Notes: generated by a model from the sequence alone, not told the origin. 64,000 nt of DNA from an uncultured Collinsella sp. (GCA_947001705.1 CAMQHT010000006.1:1-64000); one strand, 5' to 3'. Numbered from the stretch's first letter, positions 16,120-24,816 are shown. Made by a program: numbers and translations.

Positions 16120-18687
16120 TTATTTGCCCTTGGGCTTGCTGGCGTAGAACTTCTTCTTTTTGGGCTTGCCGGCGGGGGAGGGCTTGCCGTCGCCGCGCGG
16201 CCCTCGGTCGCCGGCCTGCGCGTGCGCGGGTGCTGCTGCGCGAGGCTTGCGGGCCTCGGGGTTGCGTAGTTCCTCGACGCGCTCGGCAATTTCCTCGGCG
16301 CTAAAGCCGACCTCGGCCATGGCGTCCTCGATGGGCAGGCGGCGCACGATGTAGCAGTGGTGCACCTTCTGGTTGCGCGCGAAGTCCTCGGGGATGGTCT
16401 GCGCCGTAATGTCCTCCAGCACGACGCCCGCGCGCGCGAGCTTGCGCGTTTCGGGGCGGAAGCCGCGCAGGTTGCAGCTAAAGATGGCATGGCCGCCCTG
16501 CGCGAGCAGGCGCGATACGCCAGCCAAAAGCTCAACATGGTCGCGCTGGACATCCCAGGTGCGACGGCCCATCTTGGACGAGTTCGAGAACGTGGGCGGG
16601 TCGACAAAGATCAGGTCCCAGCGGTTGCGCGTCTGGCGCTGGTCGCGAATCCAAGCGAGCACGTCGTCGCGCACAAAATGATGCTGAGGCCCCACAAAGC
16701 CGTTCTGGCGCATGTTGCGCTCGGCCCAGTCCAGATAGGTATTGGAGAGGTCGACCGTCACGGTCTCCTCGACGCCGCCATCGGCCGCGTAGCAGGTGGC
16801 AGTGCCGGTGTAGGCAAACAGATTGAGGAAGCGGCGCGCCTGCTTGGCGTGCTCGCGCACCAGGTTGCGGGTGACGCGGTGGTCCAAGAAGATGCCGACG
16901 TCCAGGTAGTCGTCAAAGTTGACGGCAAAGGTGAGGCCGCCCTCTTCGATGAGCGGCAGGCGACGACGCGCGATATTGGCGCGCTCACCCGAGCCGCCCT
17001 TGCCGGCGCCCTGCTTGCCGTACTGCGAGCCGCCGCGCGAACGCATGCGGGCCTTGGCGTGCACATGCTCGGCGGGAACATCTAGGATGCGCGGCGCGAT
17101 GGCCAGAATGTCGAGCATACGGGCCTGGGCCAGTGCGGGGTCGATGGTCTTGGGCGCGGCGTATTCGGCGATGACGAGCCAGCGGCCCGGCGTCTGCGGG
17201 CAACCCTCGTACAGGTCGATAGCGGCGGAGTAGTCGGGCAGGTCGGCATCGTAGACGCGGTAGCAGCTCACGCCCTCGCGCCTGGCCCACTTGCGGCGCA
17301 GACGGGCATTCTTGCGCAGGCGGTTGGCGAACTGCTCGGACTCGGGGATGAGCACGGGCAGCGGCTTGCCGTCGCCCAGGTCGAGCATGGCGGCAGGCTC
17401 GGGCATGGCGGAAGCGGCGGCTTCATCGTTGACTTCGTTGGCATCCGCAGCCTCGGCCTCGGCATCCGCACTGGTCGCAGCCTCAAACGCTGCGGCGGCG
17501 TGGTCGAGCGAAGGCCAGACTTCGACGGTCGCCTCTTCGTTGTTGGGCATGACGGCGATCGAGCGCTCGGGCTCGGCGTGGAGCGCGCGGGCCAGCAATC
17601 CGTCGCGGGTGAGCGCGGCGACCGGTGCCGAAGCGAGTTCGGGCGCGCGGCGCAGCTCGCCGACCAGCGTCATGGCGTCGTGCATGAGCGAAAGCGGTGT
17701 CTCGGTCGTATCCGCGACCACGGCGGCGCCGGCGGCAGCGCCCGCGTGGTCCAGTACGGTGGCGGACTTGGCGGCGCAAAAATCGACAAAGCGCTTGTAG
17801 CCGGCACACTTAACCATGCGCTCAGCGGTCTTGCGGGCGGCGGGGTCGATGTCCACGGCCACGATGCGCACCTGGCGCTCGCACGCTGCCGCCTCGCGCT
17901 CGCGTGCCTCGGCGAGCAGCTGCTCCCACAGGGCGGCGTCGTGCAGCTGCCAGCCCTCAAAGCCCCAGTGCTCGCGGGCGGCGCCCGGAGCGCGGTCGGT
18001 TAGGATATTCACGGCCTCTAGCAGCAGGCCGCCGCCGGCGCACGAGGCGTCGACCAGCGTGGGCAGGGCTTCGTTCTCGTAATCGTCGGCCGTTAGCTCG
18101 CGCTCGCACAGTGCAGTCCAGCCGACCTGCGCCAGCACCAGGGCGGCGTAGTCGGGGCGCAGCACGTGTGTGCCCTCGCCGGCGCGGGTCGCGGCGGACG
18201 GCAGGCGCTTGAACAGCGGGTCGCCCGAAAGGTCCAGGCTGATGCTCGCGCGGCGCTGACGCAGCGAAAGCAGCAGGTGAACGTCGGGATCGGCGGCGTC
18301 GACATCGGCGCGACGGCCCGTGGTCTCGGCCAGACGGTCGCATAGCGCGTCCTTGGCGCGCAGGGCCGAGAAGCGTGTGTTGCGCAGCTGCTCGGTCACG
18401 CCGCGGGCGGTGATGGCGATGGTGGCGCCGGGGCGGACGATGCTCTCCCAGGCGATGTCGTAAACGCCGTCGTACAACTCATCGGCATACTGCGCCTCAA
18501 AGCGCCCAAGCACCACAAACACGCGGCTGGCCAGGCGCGACCACAGGCAGGCGCGGTAGCCTTCTTCGAGCTCGCCCTCAAACGTAGCGCGGCCCTTCAG
18601 GCGGCGGACATGCGAAAGCCCGAGCCGCTTGAGCTCGTCGGCGAGTGCGGATTCAAAGCCCTCGGGGCAGCTTGCATAAAATTCCAT
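16120..18687 (-). CDS. rlmKL: RlmKL-type bifunctional 23S rRNA methyltransferase, RlmL half apparently degenerate
   Basis: An 855-residue fusion: THUMP domain at the N-terminus, an RlmL-like Rossmann half (about 160-400), and a C-terminal RlmK half (about 500-790). RlmK has an intact SAM motif 'NLFAYTGTATCYAA' and catalytic DPPTFSNS. In the RlmL half the SAM loop reads DASCAGGG instead of the usual DP.CGSG, and I can find no NPPY-type motif where the m2G catalytic loop should be. An Ala/Glu/Asp-rich linker (about 405-430) separates the halves, and the tail is lysine-rich (KKKKFYA). So m7G2069-type activity is likely and m2G2445-type activity doubtful. Start ATG 18687 follows GAGAGGT. Confidence 0.85.
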   Translation of the reverse strand: MEFYASCPEGFESALADELKRLGLSHVRRLKGRATFEGELEEGYRACLWSRLASRVFVVLGRFEAQYADELYDGVYDIAWESIVRPGATIAITARGVTEQLRNTRFSALRAKDALCDRLAETTGRRADVDAADPDVHLLLSLRQRRASISLDLSGDPLFKRLPSAATRAGEGTHVLRPDYAALVLAQVGWTALCERELTADDYENEALPTLVDASCAGGGLLLEAVNILTDRAPGAAREHWGFEGWQLHDAALWEQLLAEAREREAAACERQVRIVAVDIDPAARKTAERMVKCAGYKRFVDFCAAKSATVLDHAGAAAGAAVVADTTETPLSLMHDAMTLVGELRRAPELASAPVAALTRDGLLARALHAEPERSIAVMPNNEEATVEVWPSLDHAAAAFEAATSADAEAEAADANEVNDEAAASAMPEPAAMLDLGDGKPLPVLIPESEQFANRLRKNARLRRKWARREGVSCYRVYDADLPDYSAAIDLYEGCPQTPGRWLVIAEYAAPKTIDPALAQARMLDILAIAPRILDVPAEHVHAKARMRSRGGSQYGKQGAGKGGSGERANIARRRLPLIEEGGLTFAVNFDDYLDVGIFLDHRVTRNLVREHAKQARRFLNLFAYTGTATCYAADGGVEETVTVDLSNTYLDWAERNMRQNGFVGPQHHFVRDDVLAWIRDQRQTRNRWDLIFVDPPTFSNSSKMGRRTWDVQRDHVELLAGVSRLLAQGGHAIFSCNLRGFRPETRKLARAGVVLEDITAQTIPEDFARNQKVHHCYIVRRLPIEDAMAEVGFSAEEIAERVEELRNPEARKPRAAAPAHAQAGDRGPRGDGKPSPAGKPKKKKFYASKPKGK

Positions 18688-18762
18688 GGGTGACCTCTCT
18701 GGTTGCGTCGCTCCATTATATGATGGATGCTTCGTTTACTCTCGCCCCCGAAAGGAACCCAT

Positions 18763-19590
18763 ATGATTGATGCGTGCCCCGATTCCGCCGTGCTCTTTTT
18801 TGACGTGGACGGGACGCTGACGTCGTTTGATCCCGATAACATGACCGATAAGGACTTCTCGGCGGTGCGTCCCTCGCGGGCGGTCATCGAGGCGTTTCAT
18901 CGCCTGCGCGATGCGGGGCACAAGGCGTTTATCTGCACGGGTCGTCCCTTGTGGCTGATTGCGGACAGCCTGCGCGCGCTCGACCCTGCGGGTGTCGTGG
19001 CCATGGCGGGCGCCACGCTCGAGGTCGAGGGGCGTGTGGTACACGAGGATTGCATTGACGAGGGCATTGTCGAGGAGCTTGCGCGTCGCATTGTCGCGGC
19101 AGGGTTCGAGGCCTTTTTCGAGGCCAACGAGGCAACCTTTGCGCTGGAGCCTGCGGGCGTTGAGCAGTCGTCTTTGATCGGCGCTGCTGCGGTGCACAGC
19201 GCCGAGGAAATGCGCATCGACGGTCGTCTGCGCGTGGGCAAGGTGTGCCTTAACGCGCCCGGCTTGGCTCGCGTGGCCAACGACGATGGCTTTATCGACC
19301 GCAACTTTGAGCTGTGCAATACCGGCGGCCAGAATCGCGAGCTGAGCCCCAAGGGTATTGACAAAGGCGTGGGTGTGGCGCGAGCGCTGGAGTATCTGGG
19401 CCGCGAGGGAAATGCGCGCACCTTTGGCTTCGGCGATTCGGGCAACGACCTGGGCATGCTCGCTGCCGTCGAGACGGCTGTGGCCATGGGCAACGCCATG
19501 CCCGAGGTCAAGGCACTCGCCGACTACGTGACCAACGATGTCGCACACGACGGTACCGTCACCGCCATGCAGCATTTTGGGTTGATTTAA
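18763..19590 (+). CDS. HAD superfamily (Cof-type, IIB) phosphatase
   Basis: A 275-residue hydrolase. Motif I FFDVDGTLT has the nucleophile D14 and acid/base D16; motif II is in FICTGRP; motif IV GFGDSGNDLGM closes the active site; 'AMGNAMPEVKALADYVT' is the Cof-family C-terminal pattern. The cap domain between motifs II and III is the C2B type. Family members dephosphorylate sugar phosphates or nucleotides; the substrate here is unknown. ATG 18763 follows GAAAGGA. It is divergent from rlmKL with only ~75 nt between, and convergent with the deoR-type gene across a strong terminator. Confidence 0.88.
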   Translation: MIDACPDSAVLFFDVDGTLTSFDPDNMTDKDFSAVRPSRAVIEAFHRLRDAGHKAFICTGRPLWLIADSLRALDPAGVVAMAGATLEVEGRVVHEDCIDEGIVEELARRIVAAGFEAFFEANEATFALEPAGVEQSSLIGAAAVHSAEEMRIDGRLRVGKVCLNAPGLARVANDDGFIDRNFELCNTGGQNRELSPKGIDKGVGVARALEYLGREGNARTFGFGDSGNDLGMLAAVETAVAMGNAMPEVKALADYVTNDVAHDGTVTAMQHFGLI

Positions 19591-19591
19591 T

Positions 19592-19632
19592 AAATGGCCG
19601 GGTCGCCCGCAGTGGGGGCGACCCGGCCATTT
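19592..19632. terminator. strong bidirectional terminator
   Basis: A 17-bp perfect stem (19592-19608 with 19616-19632) has a 7-nt loop, with A-rich and T-rich flanks on both sides, between the convergent HAD phosphatase and DeoR-family genes. Confidence 0.9.
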
Positions 19633-19635
19633 GAG

Positions 19636-20427
19636 CTATTTTGCAATATAGAGCTTGGGATGACTGCGACTGCTCTCGATCGCCGCCGTCATGATGCCCT
19701 CGTCGTCTCCATCAACGATGATGCCGTCGAGGTCATCGATCTGCGCGGACTGATAAAAACTGGTCTTGTTGAATTTTCCCTGGTCAACCATCATGTAGCC
19801 CTGGTTTGAGTTGGTCAGGTACATATGCTTGATCATGGCCGAGAAGTCGTGCTCGACGGTAAAACCGTGGTCGGGGTGGAATCCGTCGGCGCTGACAAAC
19901 GCCTTGTCGGCATGTAGTTTGCTCATGCAGTCGAGCGTTAGTGCGCCCGCGAGATAGAGGTGGCCCTTGCGCACAGAGCCGCCCAGCAGCACTACCGAAG
20001 CGTTGGGGAGATTGAAGCTGGCGTAGTTCGCGATTGCAAGATCGCCGGTGATAATGGTGATCTCACGCTTGTCCATGAGGGCCTTAGCGAAGTAAAAGCC
20101 TGTGGTGCCGATATCAATTACCAGAACATCGCCATCATCAACAAGAGTTGCTGCGGTTGCGGCGATGGCCTCCTTGGCCTCGACTTGGACATTGATGCGC
20201 TCCTCGGGATACGAGATTGCGTTGGAGCGAGAAAGCGATACCGCTCCGCCGCGTACGCGACGCAGCTTGCCTTCGGATTCCAACGAGATGAGGTCGTGTC
20301 GTGCGGTGACTTCCGAAACCGAAAAACGGCGAACGATGTCGGATACCGAGATATTTGGCTTTTCGGCCAGCCAATTCATGATAAATCGCTGACGCTCGGC
20401 CGGTGAAAGGTCTGAAGTAGATGCCAT
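19636..20427 (-). CDS. DeoR-family transcriptional regulator of the PTS/transaldolase locus
   Basis: A 263-residue repressor. Residues ~8-60 form the DeoR winged helix ('VSDIVRRFSVSEVTARHDL'), and the C-terminal ~190 residues are the sugar-phosphate sensing domain with 'DIGTTGFYFAKAL'. Start ATG 20427 is chosen because AAAAGGAG lies 8 nt upstream and the HTH follows at the usual distance. Upstream, an open frame continues to 20574 but encodes no family sequence. It is divergent from a transaldolase-PTS operon, so it probably represses that operon and itself, with a phosphorylated sugar as inducer (inference). TTTCG/CGAAA-type repeats lie in the shared intergenic region. Confidence 0.88.
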   Translation of the reverse strand: MASTSDLSPAERQRFIMNWLAEKPNISVSDIVRRFSVSEVTARHDLISLESEGKLRRVRGGAVSLSRSNAISYPEERINVQVEAKEAIAATAATLVDDGDVLVIDIGTTGFYFAKALMDKREITIITGDLAIANYASFNLPNASVVLLGGSVRKGHLYLAGALTLDCMSKLHADKAFVSADGFHPDHGFTVEHDFSAMIKHMYLTNSNQGYMMVDQGKFNKTSFYQSAQIDDLDGIIVDGDDEGIMTAAIESSRSHPKLYIAK

Positions 20428-20464
20428 ATGCCGCTCCTTTTGAACAAAAGGTAAAAGATGCGCC

Positions 20465-20478
20465 TTTCGTAATCGAAA
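20465..20478. promoter_or_regulatory. candidate DeoR operator
   Basis: TTTCG-TAAT-CGAAA is a perfect inverted repeat 38 bp upstream of the deoR-type start codon. Its half-site recurs in the transaldolase promoter region. Confidence 0.5.
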
Positions 20479-20659
20479 TATAACGTATCGATATGAAAAG
20501 AACAAGGCAAATCCGAGTGAATCAAAAGAACGGAATGGCATGTCATAAATGCATGCGTAGCAGATAGTTCGCACGTAAACGGGCTATAAAGAGTCTCATT
20601 CTGAAGGTGCCGCCCAAAAGAAGTACGTTCACGCCCGATATTCGACCGTTCACGGAAAG

Positions 20660-20747
20660 TTGACAATTGAGCTTTCGATAGCTTTTGAAATAGTTTATAA
20701 AAGAAAACCGAAAAGCTTTTGAAACAAAGAAGAAGGCTTTCGATAGC
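20660..20747 (+). promoter_or_regulatory. promoter/operator region of the transaldolase-PTS operon
   Basis: TTGACA at 20660-20665 and TATAAA at 20696-20701 are promoter-like, though their spacing (30 bp) does not make a single classical promoter. The repeat GCTTTCGATAGC occurs twice (20671-20682 and 20736-20747) and GCTTTTGAAA twice (20681-20690 and 20715-20724), bracketing the likely start site. These are candidate DeoR-family binding sites. The region is much more AT-rich than its surroundings. Confidence 0.55.
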
Positions 20748-20775
20748 AATAGTGTTAGATGAGAAAGGACCGAAC

Positions 20776-21486
20776 ATGGCGATCAAGGTGTTTGCCGACG
20801 GCGCTAACCTCGAGGGCATGCTTGACATGCATGACAATGGCAACGTTCAGGGCTTCACGACCAATCCTTCCCTTATGAAGGCCGGCGGCGTGACCGACTA
20901 CCGCGCTTTTGCCAAGACGGTTCTTGAGCACATTACTGATGTGTCGGTCTCTTTTGAGGTATTCGCTGACGACGAGGCGGGCATGGAAGCCGAGGCTCGC
21001 GAGATCGCAACCTGGGCAGACAACGTCTACGTTAAGATCCCGGCGCTCAACACCAAGGGTGAGTCCACTGCCGCGCTGGTCAAGCGCCTTTCTGCCGACG
21101 GCATCAAGGTGAATGTCACCACTATCTTCACGCCCGAGCAGGTCGACGAGTTTGTCGATGCCGTCTCTGCTGAGACCCCCTCTATTCTGTCCATCTTTGC
21201 CGGTCGCATTGCCGATACCGGCGTCGATCCGCTGCCCCTCATGGCGGAGTCCGTAAAGAAGGCTGCCGTTAAGCCTGCTGCCGAGGTTCTCTGGGCGTCT
21301 ACGCGCGAGGTCCTCAATATCTTCCAGGCGGAGTCCGTTGGATGCCAGATCATTACGGTCCCCAATGCCCTTCTTGCCAAACGCAAGAATTTCGGGAAAG
21401 ATTTGCTTGAGTACTCGCTTGATACGGTCAAGGGCTTTGCCCGCGACGTTCAGGCGCTTGGTTTTCACATTCTGCCCGAGGAGTAG
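20776..21486 (+). CDS. transaldolase-like protein (FSA/TalC family), copy 1
   Basis: A 236-residue class I aldolase of the small transaldolase family. Schiff-base Lys is K87 (NVYVKIPAL); D8 (FADGA) and the FTTNPSL motif complete the active site. In the 'VNVTTIFTPEQ' strand the position that is Tyr in E. coli fructose-6-phosphate aldolase is Phe, as in transaldolases, which favours dihydroxyacetone transfer over free aldolase activity (inference). It starts a likely operon with PTS EIIA, EIIB and EIIC. A second copy (24081-24785) of nearly the same sequence lies just downstream of the EIIC gene. ATG 20776 follows GAAAGGA. Confidence 0.9.
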   Translation: MAIKVFADGANLEGMLDMHDNGNVQGFTTNPSLMKAGGVTDYRAFAKTVLEHITDVSVSFEVFADDEAGMEAEAREIATWADNVYVKIPALNTKGESTAALVKRLSADGIKVNVTTIFTPEQVDEFVDAVSAETPSILSIFAGRIADTGVDPLPLMAESVKKAAVKPAAEVLWASTREVLNIFQAESVGCQIITVPNALLAKRKNFGKDLLEYSLDTVKGFARDVQALGFHILPEE

Positions 21487-21495
21487 GGGACGAGT

Positions 21496-21942
21496 ATGCT
21501 GACCGATCTTCTTAAGCCCGAGCTTGTTGCCTGCCACGTCGAGGCCTCCGACTGGGAGGAAGCGATCAGGGCATGCGGTAAGTTGCTCGTAGACGCTGGC
21601 AAATGCGACCAGAGCTATGTTGACGCCATGATTTCATCGGTTCACAAATTCGGCCCCTATATGGTCTTGGAAGAGGGCATCGCCATGCCCCACGCTCAGG
21701 CAGATGGCAATGTGAGTGAAGCGGGGATCTGTATCGTCACGCTTGACCCTGCCATTGCGTTTGGACACGAGGATTTCGATCCGGTTCACGTGCTCGTGGG
21801 TATTTGCGCACCCGACCCCAAGGCTCATCTTGGCTGCTTGGCGGAGCTTTCGCAGATGTTCGAGGACGAGGACTGCGTTGCCAAGCTCAGCGCATGCGAT
21901 ACGCCCGAGCAGGTTTTGGAGACCATGCGTTCATTCTTTTAG
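21496..21942 (+). CDS. PTS EIIA, ascorbate/fructose-mannitol type (UlaC-like)
   Basis: A 148-residue phosphotransfer protein. The phospho-acceptor is probably H66 in GIAMPHAQ, the conserved EIIA motif of the fructose/mannitol/ascorbate family. The protein receives phosphate from HPr and passes it to EIIB. It lies 9 nt after transaldolase copy 1 and precedes EIIB by 75 nt. The family includes UlaC, but the window has none of the L-ascorbate catabolic enzymes (UlaD, UlaE, UlaF or UlaG), so the sugar is uncertain. Confidence 0.88.
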   Translation: MLTDLLKPELVACHVEASDWEEAIRACGKLLVDAGKCDQSYVDAMISSVHKFGPYMVLEEGIAMPHAQADGNVSEAGICIVTLDPAIAFGHEDFDPVHVLVGICAPDPKAHLGCLAELSQMFEDEDCVAKLSACDTPEQVLETMRSFF

Positions 21943-22017
21943 GCCTTAATGGCACGGCGATGCGTCGCCGCTTTTGGATAGACGGAAAACCGTCACGTGT
22001 AGGAGAGGAAGGTTGCC

Positions 22018-22293
22018 ATGCATATCATCACCGTATGCGGAAACGGCATCGGGTCCAGCCTGATGCTCGCTGGCAAAGTCGAGGAGCTTTGCGAGGAGGA
22101 GGGCATCAAGGCCGACGTTGAGTCTATGGACCTGAACGGTGCTTCTTCCGCAAATCCGGATCTGTTCATCACCGTTAAGGAACTCGCCCCCGAGCTCCAC
22201 GGCAACGTTGTGATCGTTCGCAGCTATGTGAACAAGAAGAAGATCCGCGAAGACGCCCTCGAGGCAATCAAGGCGGCCGCCGCTAACGCCTAA
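22018..22293 (+). CDS. PTS EIIB, ascorbate type (UlaB-like)
   Basis: A 91-residue EIIB domain protein. The phosphocysteine is C7 in VCGNGIGSS, the P-loop of the lactate/ascorbate-type EIIB family. It transfers phosphate from EIIA to the sugar moved by EIIC. A strong ribosome binding site (AGGAGAGGAAGG) precedes ATG 22018. It sits between the EIIA and EIIC genes. Confidence 0.9.
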   Translation: MHIITVCGNGIGSSLMLAGKVEELCEEEGIKADVESMDLNGASSANPDLFITVKELAPELHGNVVIVRSYVNKKKIREDALEAIKAAAANA

Positions 22294-22364
22294 AGCGGCA
22301 CAAAAAAGGGCGGTTCCCTGTGGAAGAGGGAAACGCGCCCACGTTAGAGAGAAAGGAAGCGCAG

Positions 22365-23756
22365 ATGCAAGCCATCCTTCCCATACTTGAGTTTATCCAA
22401 TCGATTCTGACCAAGCCAGCGTGGATTATGGGTCTATTTGCCTTTGTGGGCCTTGTCGCGCTTAAGCGTCCTGCCCACAAGGTGATGACGGGCACCCTGA
22501 AGCCCATTCTTGGTTACATCATGCTGTCTGCCGGAGCCGCTGTTGTTCAGGAGAACCTTGCTCCGCTGGGTACCTTCATCGAGACCGGTTTCCACATCAC
22601 CGGCGTCGTGCCCAACAACGAGGTCGTCGTTTCGATGGCTCAGAGCGTCCTCGGCGTTCAGACCATGATGATCCTGATTCTCGGCTATGTCGTGAACATT
22701 ATCATTGCCCGCTTTACCAAGTTTAAGTACATCTTCCTGACGGGCCATCACAGCATGTTTATGGCCTGCCTGCTGTCTGCCGTTCTGCAGGCATCTGGCT
22801 TCCAGGATGTCCAGCTTGTCATCGTGGGCGGCATGTTCCTGGGCCTCGTGAGCGCTATGCTTCCCGCCGTTGGTCAGCGTTTCACCGAGAAGGTTACCGA
22901 TGGCGACGAAATCGCCATGGGCCACTTCGGTTCACTCGCCTATTACATCTCCGCTGCAGTCGGTACGCTTTTTGCTAAGGACGCCGAGGAGAACAGCACC
23001 GAGAAGATCGAGGTTCCCGAGAAGTTCGCCTTCCTGCGCGACACTACCATCTCCACGGCTCTTACCATGGCCTTCTTCTACCTGGTTACCGCTTTCGCCG
23101 CTTACATCGCAGATCCTGCGGTCGTTACCAAGACCGCTGGCGGCGACAACGTGATTGTCTATGCCCTGACCTGCGCTCTGTCTTTCGCCGTTGGTGTCAC
23201 CATCGTCTATAACGGCGTTCGTATGATCCTTGCCGACCTGGTCCCGGCTTTCCAGGGCATCTCCAACAAGCTGATCCCCGGTGCCATCCCCGCCGTCGAC
23301 TGCGCCGTCTTCTTCCCCTATGCTCCCACCGCCGTCATCCTCGGCTTTGTCGCTTCCTTTATCGGTGGCGTGGTCGGTATGTTCATCGTGGGCGCTACCC
23401 TGGGCATCTTCATCATCCCGGGCATGGTTCCCCACTTCTTCTGCGGTGCTACCGCAGGCATCTACGGCAATGCTACCGGCGGTCGCAAGGGCGCAGCTCT
23501 TGGCGCTTTCGTCAACGGCCTGCTCATCACCTTTGCCCCGGCCCTGCTCCTGCCCGTTCTTGACGTCTTTGGCTTCAAGAACACTACGTTCGGCGACTTC
23601 GATTTCTCCGTCATTGGTATTACGCTCGGCCGCGCTGCCGAGGCCTTCGGTACCACCGGTGTCTACGCGATTCTTGCTGTCCTTCTGATCGTCGCCTTCG
23701 TCCCCAACTTCATCCACACCAAGGGTGCTGTGATCAATCACGTTGAGGAAGAGTAA
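22365..23756 (+). CDS. PTS EIIC, ascorbate family (UlaA/SgaT-like)
   Basis: A 463-residue membrane permease of the ascorbate PTS EIIC family, with about 10-11 hydrophobic segments. Typical family stretches are 'KRPAHKVMTGTLKPILGY' near the N-terminus, 'FLTGHHSMFMA' and 'PGMVPHFFCGATAGIYGNA' towards the C-terminus. Start ATG 22365 follows AGAAAGGAAG; the frame is open to a GTG at 22320 but the family alignment begins at the later Met. It ends before a strong terminator, so transaldolase 1-EIIA-EIIB-EIIC is probably one transcript. Substrate is likely an ascorbate-like or other acyclic/pentose substrate, not established. Confidence 0.9.
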   Translation: MQAILPILEFIQSILTKPAWIMGLFAFVGLVALKRPAHKVMTGTLKPILGYIMLSAGAAVVQENLAPLGTFIETGFHITGVVPNNEVVVSMAQSVLGVQTMMILILGYVVNIIIARFTKFKYIFLTGHHSMFMACLLSAVLQASGFQDVQLVIVGGMFLGLVSAMLPAVGQRFTEKVTDGDEIAMGHFGSLAYYISAAVGTLFAKDAEENSTEKIEVPEKFAFLRDTTISTALTMAFFYLVTAFAAYIADPAVVTKTAGGDNVIVYALTCALSFAVGVTIVYNGVRMILADLVPAFQGISNKLIPGAIPAVDCAVFFPYAPTAVILGFVASFIGGVVGMFIVGATLGIFIIPGMVPHFFCGATAGIYGNATGGRKGAALGAFVNGLLITFAPALLLPVLDVFGFKNTTFGDFDFSVIGITLGRAAEAFGTTGVYAILAVLLIVAFVPNFIHTKGAVINHVEEE

Positions 23757-23815
23757 TCCAGGCATACGTTAAGCCCTAATCGGGCGGAGCTCCGATAACC
23801 GGCTCCTACACGGAA

Positions 23816-23853
23816 GCGGTGACGTCTCAAATGAGGCGTCACCGCTTTTTGTT
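23816..23853 (+). terminator. rho-independent terminator after the PTS genes
   Basis: GCGGTGACG pairs with CGTCACCGC around a CTC/GAG inner stem, followed by TTTTTGTTTT. It separates the PTS operon from transaldolase copy 2. Confidence 0.9.
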
Positions 23854-23856
23854 TTG

Positions 23857-24080
23857 GAGCGGTTGTGAAAACGCACCGGTGAAGCGCTGTCTCTGCGCCG
23901 CGAACGGAATCAACCGCGATGATCGGCAAAAACGTTTTGCCGCTGGGGTGTCGATATAAAAATGGTAAAACTGCAAAACCGTTCGCCGAGAAGATAAAAA
24001 ACCGCAGTTCACGCCTTGATAAACGTAGGTAAAGTGTTTAGCAGTTTATCGGCCGTATGCTAACGAAAGGAATCAGGCAG
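23857..24080 (+). promoter_or_regulatory. leader/promoter region of transaldolase copy 2
   Basis: No gene is visible. GGCAAAA-ACG-TTTTGCC at 23925-23941 is a 7-3-7 inverted repeat that could be an operator. The stretch 23950-24060 is AT-rich for this genome and probably contains the promoter, but no pair of -35/-10 boxes stands out. The repeats seen upstream of copy 1 are not present, so the two transaldolases may be controlled differently. Confidence 0.4.
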
Positions 24081-24785
24081 ATGGCAATCAAGGTGTTCGC
24101 TGACGGTGCAAATCTCGAGGGCATGCTCGACATGTACGAGAACGGCAACGTTCAGGGTTTCACGACCAACCCGTCCCTTATGAAGAAGGGCGGCGTGACG
24201 GATTACCGCGCGTTTGCCAAGGAGGTCCTGGCCCACATCACCGATGTGTCCGTGTCGTTTGAGGTCTTTGCCGACGACGTCGAGACCATGGAGGTCGAGG
24301 CCCGCGAGATCGCTACCTGGGCCGAGAACGTCTACGTCAAGATTCCGTGCGTGACCACCAAGGGTGAGTCCACCGCCGAGCTGGTGCGCAAGCTTTCGGC
24401 CGACGGCATCAAGGTCAACGTCACCACCATCTTTACGCCTACGCAGGTCGACGAGATGGTCGAGGCCGTTGATGCCGAGACACCGTCCATCATCTCGCTC
24501 TTTGCCGGCCGCATCGCCGATACCGGCGTCGACCCCATTCCGTTTATGACGGAGTCGGTTAAGAAGGCCGCCGCCAAGCCCAACTGCGAGGTCCTGTGGG
24601 CATCCACGCGTGAGCTTATCAATATTTACCAGGCGGAAGGATGCGGTTGCCAGATCATCACGGTGCCCAACAGCATCCTGGCCAAGCGTAAGAACATCGG
24701 CCGTGACCCGTACGAGGTCTCGCTCGATACCGTGCGCGGTTTTGCCAAGGATATCGCCTCGCTCGGTTTCCATATCCTGCCGTAA
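24081..24785 (+). CDS. transaldolase-like protein (FSA/TalC family), copy 2
   Basis: A 234-residue protein collinear with copy 1: identical first 17 residues (MAIKVFADGANLEGMLD), the same FTTNPSLMK segment, Schiff-base K87 in NVYVKIPCV and the same Phe in 'VNVTTIFTP'. It is shorter by two C-terminal residues (ends HILP against HILPEE). It has its own leader and lies after the PTS terminator, so it forms a separate unit. Two paralogues around one PTS suggest either differently regulated isozymes or a heteromeric enzyme; both are inference. ATG 24081 follows GAAAGGA. Confidence 0.9.
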   Translation: MAIKVFADGANLEGMLDMYENGNVQGFTTNPSLMKKGGVTDYRAFAKEVLAHITDVSVSFEVFADDVETMEVEAREIATWAENVYVKIPCVTTKGESTAELVRKLSADGIKVNVTTIFTPTQVDEMVEAVDAETPSIISLFAGRIADTGVDPIPFMTESVKKAAAKPNCEVLWASTRELINIYQAEGCGCQIITVPNSILAKRKNIGRDPYEVSLDTVRGFAKDIASLGFHILP

Positions 24786-24816
24786 CGCGAACGCTGGCTA
24801 CATCGCGGGTTGTTCG

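Noticed and set aside
20776..21486. Calling the enzyme fructose-6-phosphate aldolase (fsa)
   Set aside because: The residue at the position that is Tyr in FSA is Phe here, as in transaldolases, so the more general transaldolase-like name is safer.
21496..23756. Naming the PTS as the L-ascorbate system ulaABC
   Set aside because: The transporter family matches, but the ascorbate-6-phosphate pathway genes are absent and transaldolases are present instead.
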